NCBI GenBank assembly: GCA_030425385.1
Contig: JAUIAH010000014.1
Location: 62,001 to 126,000 of the forward strand
Direction: 5' to 3'
DNA length: 64,000 nucleotides
From: Verrucomicrobiia bacterium
GTDB taxonomy: Bacteria; Verrucomicrobiota; Verrucomicrobiia; Verrucomicrobiales; DEV007
Shown: piece after piece, positions 59,712-64,000 of the stretch
Layout of the letters: the number at the start of each line of letters is the position of its first letter
Position numbering within the stretch: position 1 is the stretch's first letter
The notes under the pieces: generated by a model
The model's database searches: none
What the model was told of the DNA's origin: nothing
What the model saw: the letters and a program-made list of their open reading frames with translations, nothing else
Program-made: the position numbers and the translations under genes

Positions 59712-62324
59712 ATGGCGAAACGCCGCAAACGCAAGACTACCCGTAAATCAAAGCCCAAGAAAGCGCTCACCTTAGATCCGGCGAGGATCGAGTCCATGGC
59801 CCGCCAAGACCTGGCCAATGGTGAATTCCGTCGGGCACGCGAAGGCTTCCGAAGATTGCTTAAAGGAGATCACGAGGCCTTTGGTCCGCTCTATTTGGAG
59901 GCAACCAAGGGTTACCTGGACCTCCTCGTGAGCTCAGATCGGCTTGGCCAAGCACAAGACGTCATCAATCAAACGCGGAAGCTCCTCGGAGACGATGCAA
60001 AGGATCTTGAGAAATGCTTGCTAAGCCCTGAGGATCGCGACTGGGACGCCGAAGCACGTGAGGCCATGGAAAGCGGGAGCGACACCATGGCGGACAGGTG
60101 GGTGCTGGCCTCAAATCCTCCCCCAAATTCGAATGATCCCACCTTTACCGAGGACGGGCGCGCGATTAAGCAAGCGCTAGAAGCTCTTGCCAAGGGAGAT
60201 AAGGATGCCGTGGAGGTACAGTTACGCCCCATCGGTCGACGCTCTGCCTTCGCTGACTGGAAGATCGCGCTCAAGGCGTTCCTAGCCTTTCGGTTAGGCG
60301 AAACCGAAAGGGCAACCAAAGGCGTAGAACGCCTCCGTCAATCCTCAAATGTCCCCGGCAAGCTCGCACGTGCTCTTCACGAAATCCTAACAGGCCACCC
60401 CTCGAAGGCGGCGCTCGCCCTATCTTGCTGGTGCCTGGGCGAGTCCGATGCTGCCGCCCTTTTCGTGCGGGCCGAGGCCTTTTGGAAAGCTGGAAAAGCC
60501 CTCCCTGCATACAAGGAATTCGAAAAGCATCCAGACTTTCCCTGCGCCTCGCGCCTAGGATTGTGGGGATGCCTCACCGACCTCCTGCTCGGACAACCGC
60601 TGCTTCCTAATGGAGCCTCCAATCAAGCATTGCAGGATCATGCCCTCAGCAAATTCCACCGGAAATCCTATCGTTCAAAGAAGGAAGAGGCCGCCATTTC
60701 CCGTGCCATCCTTTACTGGCACCTTGCCTCTAGTCTCTCCGAGGACGAACAGGCTGCACATGCCTATGCCAGCGCCTACTCGAAGGCCTACGGAGACTCC
60801 CCCAAGCTTTCCGCTCGTATCTTCACGCGCTTGGTGGAGTTTCTCGAAGAATCACGGGCGCAGGCACTGGCGACCGGATTCATGGGATTTGATCCACAGC
60901 ACTTTGATCGCGTCAGTCAGCGGCTGCTAGACGATGCCCTCGCGTTGGATCCCGAATTGCTCGAGGCACACATGCTCAAGCTCAGAATCCTCCGTAAGTC
61001 TGGAGAAACGAGCAAGGCTAACAAATGGCTGGACGGGCTCACCAAGCGTTTCCCAGAGAACAAGGCAGTCTTGTTAGAGTCAGGAATCGAATGCGTGCGC
61101 CGGAAAGCGTATGTGAAAGGCATGGGCATGCTCCGTCGAGCTCACGAAGCCGATCCCCTTGATCGCCAAGTACGTGCAGAGATGATCCTCGCACTGGCAG
61201 CGCAAGGGTTTCGTTATGCACAGCAGAAGAAGGCCGAGCGTGCGCGTGCCCTCTACCCTGAAATGGAAGCCCTCGCGGCCCCTGAAGCCCACGACTACGA
61301 CTGTGGCTTGTCAACCGTGCGCCTCCATCAATGGGTGATCGAGTCCTTCATCGAAGGGAGCATCATCGACGCTCCGAAACTTGAGGAGCAATGGCCATCC
61401 CACTTTCGACAATTCGCCCAGGGCGTTCTCTCAGGCTATCATTTCTCCAAAGCAACGGGGCTCAGTCGCCGCTGCTTCCTCCTCAATCAGGACTACCTCG
61501 AATCCCCTGAGGCCAATGGGAGTGAAGCCATCCTCATGTATCGCTTTCATCTCCACTTCTCCAATCACCTTCCAGAGGCACGCAATCAGACCTATCGCCA
61601 ACGGCTCGACCAATACATCGGAACGGCCTTGGATCACGATAGGATCTCCAGTGAAGACGCGCGCCGCCTCATCCTCACCGAGTTGCGCAAAGGCTCCCAT
61701 TACGTCGTGACTCCGATTCTCACAGAACCCTTTATGGAGAAGAAAGGATCCGCTCCATTCTTCGCCATTGCCGATAAGGAACTCTATCACAGAGACAACA
61801 TCGATTGGGATGATTTGGAAGAGTTGCGAGAAGATGTGCGGCGAGCGGAAGAGCAGCATGATCAAGAAGCCGTAGCCCTGGGCAAACGCTTGATCAGCCG
61901 TTGGGAACCCCTTGTCGATGATCCCGATGACGAACCGTTCGACATTCCTTTGAATCCCTTTGGCGGCGCCAGTCCTTTCGACGATCCCAACATGCCCAAT
62001 CTATTGGCCAACATTCTTGATGTCACTGATCCCGATCTCCTTGAGATGTATCGAGACCTCAAGAAAGAAAACCCAGATCTCGACGAACTCTTAGTGGACA
62101 TCATCAATACGCCTCCCCATCTCCGATACCGAATGTCGGAAGCGACGGGGACGCCCAAGGTGATCTTTGATCTCTTGGCACAGATGGCTGACAAGCTCCA
62201 CGAACGGGGACTCCTGCCTGCGGCGTCCCTCCCATCACCACCGCCGAAGAAGACCGCCCGCCGCCCCGCCACAAAGAAAGCTCCCAAGTCTTCCCCTGAC
62301 CAGTTAGACCTCTTTGATTCCTAG
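59712..62324 (+). CDS. Large TPR-like protein of the chaperone operon
   Basis: An 870-aa protein with a very basic start (MAKRRKRKTTRKSKPKKAL) followed by helical repeats that look like tetratricopeptide units (DLANGEFRRAREGFRRLLKGD, ALALDPELLEAHMLKLRILRKSGETSKANKWL, GMLRRAHEADPLDRQVRAEMILALAAQGFRYAQQKKAERARALYPEMEAL). A second part is acidic (LISRWEPLVDDPDDEPFDIPL), and the end is Pro/Lys-rich and finishes in DQLDLFDS. No signal peptide, so cytoplasmic. It starts the operon: the J-protein gene begins nine bases after its stop. In this context it is likely a client-binding or scaffold subunit for the Hsp70 encoded three genes downstream. Inference from repeats and context; I know no characterised homolog. 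Confidence 0.8.
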   Translation: MAKRRKRKTTRKSKPKKALTLDPARIESMARQDLANGEFRRAREGFRRLLKGDHEAFGPLYLEATKGYLDLLVSSDRLGQAQDVINQTRKLLGDDAKDLEKCLLSPEDRDWDAEAREAMESGSDTMADRWVLASNPPPNSNDPTFTEDGRAIKQALEALAKGDKDAVEVQLRPIGRRSAFADWKIALKAFLAFRLGETERATKGVERLRQSSNVPGKLARALHEILTGHPSKAALALSCWCLGESDAAALFVRAEAFWKAGKALPAYKEFEKHPDFPCASRLGLWGCLTDLLLGQPLLPNGASNQALQDHALSKFHRKSYRSKKEEAAISRAILYWHLASSLSEDEQAAHAYASAYSKAYGDSPKLSARIFTRLVEFLEESRAQALATGFMGFDPQHFDRVSQRLLDDALALDPELLEAHMLKLRILRKSGETSKANKWLDGLTKRFPENKAVLLESGIECVRRKAYVKGMGMLRRAHEADPLDRQVRAEMILALAAQGFRYAQQKKAERARALYPEMEALAAPEAHDYDCGLSTVRLHQWVIESFIEGSIIDAPKLEEQWPSHFRQFAQGVLSGYHFSKATGLSRRCFLLNQDYLESPEANGSEAILMYRFHLHFSNHLPEARNQTYRQRLDQYIGTALDHDRISSEDARRLILTELRKGSHYVVTPILTEPFMEKKGSAPFFAIADKELYHRDNIDWDDLEELREDVRRAEEQHDQEAVALGKRLISRWEPLVDDPDDEPFDIPLNPFGGASPFDDPNMPNLLANILDVTDPDLLEMYRDLKKENPDLDELLVDIINTPPHLRYRMSEATGTPKVIFDLLAQMADKLHERGLLPAASLPSPPPKKTARRPATKKAPKSSPDQLDLFDS

Positions 62325-62333
62325 TCTCTCATC

Positions 62334-62630
62334 ATGGATCCCTATCTCATCCTCGGTATTCCGCCAGACGCTTCTGATGAAGCCATCCGCACTGCCTACC
62401 TCGCCGCCATTCGGGTGCACACGCCGGATCATTCACCGGAACGCTTCGCCCAGATCTCAAAGGCCTATGAAGCGATCAAGAGTGATGAGCAGCGCCTTGA
62501 ACGCCTCCTTGGCCAACCTGAACCGATCGAAGGCACTCCGGGACAACTATTACTCCATCTCGCGCAATTGTCAGGATCCCAGCCGCGCTCGGCCGAGAAA
62601 CTCACAAACTTGCTGCGCACGCTCGCCTAA
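62334..62630 (+). CDS. Minimal J-domain protein
   Basis: A 98-aa protein made almost only of a J-domain (DPYLILGIPPDASDEAIRTAYLAAI...FAQISKAYEAIKS). The HPD loop that activates Hsp70 reads HTPDHSP, with one extra residue between His and Pro-Asp. There is no zinc-finger or C-terminal substrate domain, so it cannot be a full DnaJ; the short tail (QLLLHLAQLSGSQPRSAEKLTNLLRTLA) may dock on a partner, such as the TPR-like protein or the GrpE-like protein beside it. It is nine bases from both neighbours, in the middle of the operon. Confidence 0.85.
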   Translation: MDPYLILGIPPDASDEAIRTAYLAAIRVHTPDHSPERFAQISKAYEAIKSDEQRLERLLGQPEPIEGTPGQLLLHLAQLSGSQPRSAEKLTNLLRTLA

Positions 62631-62639
62631 CGCTCGTAT

Positions 62640-63335
62640 ATGGACGACCAGTTCTCTCCTCTCCCATCAACTCCCGCATGGAAGGATCAGTTGCGTCAAC
62701 GCTTCGAAGAAGCCTTGGCTTCTCTCCCTGATCCTCCTGAAGGTTGGGATAATGCAGAGGAACCCGATATCACCCCTGACATCTTTCAATTCTACGAAGA
62801 ACTTGCCGCCCTTCGCAATGAATACCGGCAAGCCAACCGCCGTGCCGCCGAGACCTTCACTCAGTTCGGCGATAGCCTCGGAAATCTAGATGGTGAACTC
62901 GCACAACTCCGCCGACAACTTCAGACCTTTTCGGAAAAGACTAATTCCGCCCCCGCGCTGACGAAGACGCGTGCCCTATCGCTCATCGAGATCGCCGACA
63001 AGATTGATCGCTTGTTAGATCAACTCAACAAGCCGCCGCAGCCTAAGGAAAGCTTCTTCTCCCGCACACCCGCTGAATGGCCTCAGGCCTGGGAAGGTGT
63101 CCGTGCCGCCGTGGAGATCTTCGCTCGCCATGTGCAAGGCCTCCTGGCCGACTTGGAAATTCGTCCCCTCTCGTGTCTGGGACAGCCCTTCGATCCGACC
63201 AATATGCAAGCCGTCGCCCGAGATACCGATAGCCAAGCCGCCGCAAATACCGTCACGGGAGAGATCACCCGCGGCTACCTCTGGCAGGGCAAGCCCCTTC
63301 GACTCGCCGACGTGAAGGTCAACACGCGCGCTTAG
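62640..63335 (+). CDS. Divergent GrpE-like nucleotide exchange factor
   Basis: A 231-aa protein. The N-terminal ~75 residues are acidic and unrelated to GrpE. A long helical part follows (ELAALRNEYRQANRRAAETFTQFGDSL, ELAQLRRQLQTFSE), as in the GrpE dimer, and the C-terminus matches the GrpE beta-wing: GQPFDPTNMQAVARD, then TGEITRGYLWQGKPLRLADVKVN. The pattern G-x-x-F-D-P and G-Y-x-x-x-G-x-x-L-R-x-A-x-V-x-V is the standard GrpE signature. It sits between the J-protein and Hsp70 genes (nine and 23 bases), so it likely exchanges nucleotide on that Hsp70. I leave the symbol blank because a housekeeping grpE presumably lies elsewhere. Confidence 0.8.
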   Translation: MDDQFSPLPSTPAWKDQLRQRFEEALASLPDPPEGWDNAEEPDITPDIFQFYEELAALRNEYRQANRRAAETFTQFGDSLGNLDGELAQLRRQLQTFSEKTNSAPALTKTRALSLIEIADKIDRLLDQLNKPPQPKESFFSRTPAEWPQAWEGVRAAVEIFARHVQGLLADLEIRPLSCLGQPFDPTNMQAVARDTDSQAAANTVTGEITRGYLWQGKPLRLADVKVNTRA

Positions 63336-63358
63336 CTTCACTTGATCACTCTACCATC

Positions 63359-64000
63359 ATGAAAGATACTATCATAGGCATCGATCTCGGCACGACCAAC
63401 TCCGCCGCCGCCGTATTGAAGGACGGCAAACCAATCGTTATTCCGTTAGATGGAGACCTCTCCATGCCTTCGTGTGTTGGGCTCGATTCCGCAGGCGAAC
63501 TCGTTGTGGGCCGCCACGCGCTCAACCAACTCGTGGCCGCTCCCGAATCCACCGTCCTCTCGATCAAACGCTCCATGGGGAAGCCCATCACTACTAAACT
63601 CGGTGACAAGAGCTTTAGTCCTGAGGAAATCTCCTCCTTCATTCTCAGAGAGATCAAGCAGCAAGCTGAGAAGTATCTCGGCACTCAAGTGACGAAGGCC
63701 GTCATCACCGTGCCCGCATACTTCGATGAAGCCCAGAGGAAAGCCACCACGCACGCCGCTGAACTCGCTGACTTAGAGGCCATCCGCATTCTCAATGAAC
63801 CTACGGCAGCTGCCCTCGCTTACGACGCCAATCGCGAAGGCAATGAGAATCTGCTTGTCTACGATCTTGGTGGCGGCACCTTCGATGTCTCGTTAGTCGT
63901 CGCTCAAGATGGCGTCGTGGAAGTACAATCCAGTCACGGAGACACCGCACTGGGAGGCGACGACTTTGACCAGTGCCTGATCGATCACGTCGTGGAGCAT
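63359..64000 (+). CDS. Hsp70 (DnaK-family) chaperone, 5' part; 3' end beyond window
   Basis: The first 214 codons of an Hsp70 from the ATG at 63359; the rest is beyond the window. The ATPase domain is intact so far: IGIDLGTTNSAAAV, ITVPAYFDEAQRKAT, ILNEPTAAALAYD and VYDLGGGTFDVSLV, then GDTALGGDDFD. All are Hsp70 nucleotide-binding motifs. It follows its own GrpE-like and J-domain genes and a TPR-like protein, so it is likely an accessory Hsp70 with a dedicated cochaperone set, not the main stress DnaK. Whether a substrate-binding domain and lid are present cannot be seen. Cytoplasmic. Confidence 0.93.
   Translation, partial: MKDTIIGIDLGTTNSAAAVLKDGKPIVIPLDGDLSMPSCVGLDSAGELVVGRHALNQLVAAPESTVLSIKRSMGKPITTKLGDKSFSPEEISSFILREIKQQAEKYLGTQVTKAVITVPAYFDEAQRKATTHAAELADLEAIRILNEPTAAALAYDANREGNENLLVYDLGGGTFDVSLVVAQDGVVEVQSSHGDTALGGDDFDQCLIDHVVEH

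Overview
The window most likely comes from a chromosome of a Verrucomicrobiota bacterium (Verrucomicrobiales-like). The evidence is the mix of families: a DUF1549/DUF1553 cytochrome-associated protein, PEP-CTERM exported proteins, a formylglycine-type sulfatase, a TIGR03790 protein, a CotH/lamin-tail protein, an SGNH hydrolase and a Ser/Thr kinase with a periplasmic sensor. Many of the exported proteins also end in a 'D-x-D-G...EFA...DP' plus beta-sandwich tail. This assignment is inference; there is no rRNA in the window. No tRNA, insertion sequence, phage gene or CRISPR array was found.

Layout. 1-1753 (minus): the 5' part of a DUF1549/DUF1553 gene, then a small conserved protein and ribosomal protein L28, with a strong hairpin after the small gene. 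2084-31551 (plus): about 29 kb taken up by two copies of one cassette, a giant secreted repeat protein followed immediately by a ~240-aa PEP-CTERM protein. The giants are 2602 and 6642 aa. They differ in the middle (14 SdrD-B-like units versus DUF11, fibrinogen-like, FG-GAP and 24 SdrD-B-like units). Both end in a colinear ~503-aa module about 90% identical, and their PEP-CTERM partners are about as similar. Neither giant has an anchor of its own. The second giant is a base-composition mosaic, and its fibrinogen-like/FG-GAP block lies inside a split DUF11 repeat.

31592-37156 (plus): a small lipoprotein, the 2-oxoglutarate dehydrogenase genes sucA-sucB (E1, E2), and a DUF368 membrane protein overlapping sucB by ATGA. 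37164-41835 (minus): a possible operon of Ser/Thr kinase with beta-helix-like sensor, single-TM protein and sulfatase. 41941-43595 (plus): a small TM protein coupled to an SGNH hydrolase. 43604-45256 (minus): recN. 45316-49093 (plus): an overlapping three-gene operon of PhnP-like MBL hydrolase, TIGR03790 protein and DUF2851 protein.

49209-52695: a small membrane protein, a bifunctional aldolase/short-chain dehydrogenase (both minus), another small membrane protein and a VOC-fold protein. 52806-59574 (plus): a lamin-tail/CotH surface protein and a SWIM-SNF2 helicase. 59712-64000 (plus): a compact chaperone operon encoding a TPR-like protein, a minimal J-domain protein with a variant HPD loop, a divergent GrpE and an Hsp70 cut off by the window end.

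The most interesting element is the duplicated giant-protein/PEP-CTERM cassette, read here as a possible two-partner surface-display system. The accessory Hsp70 operon is the second.
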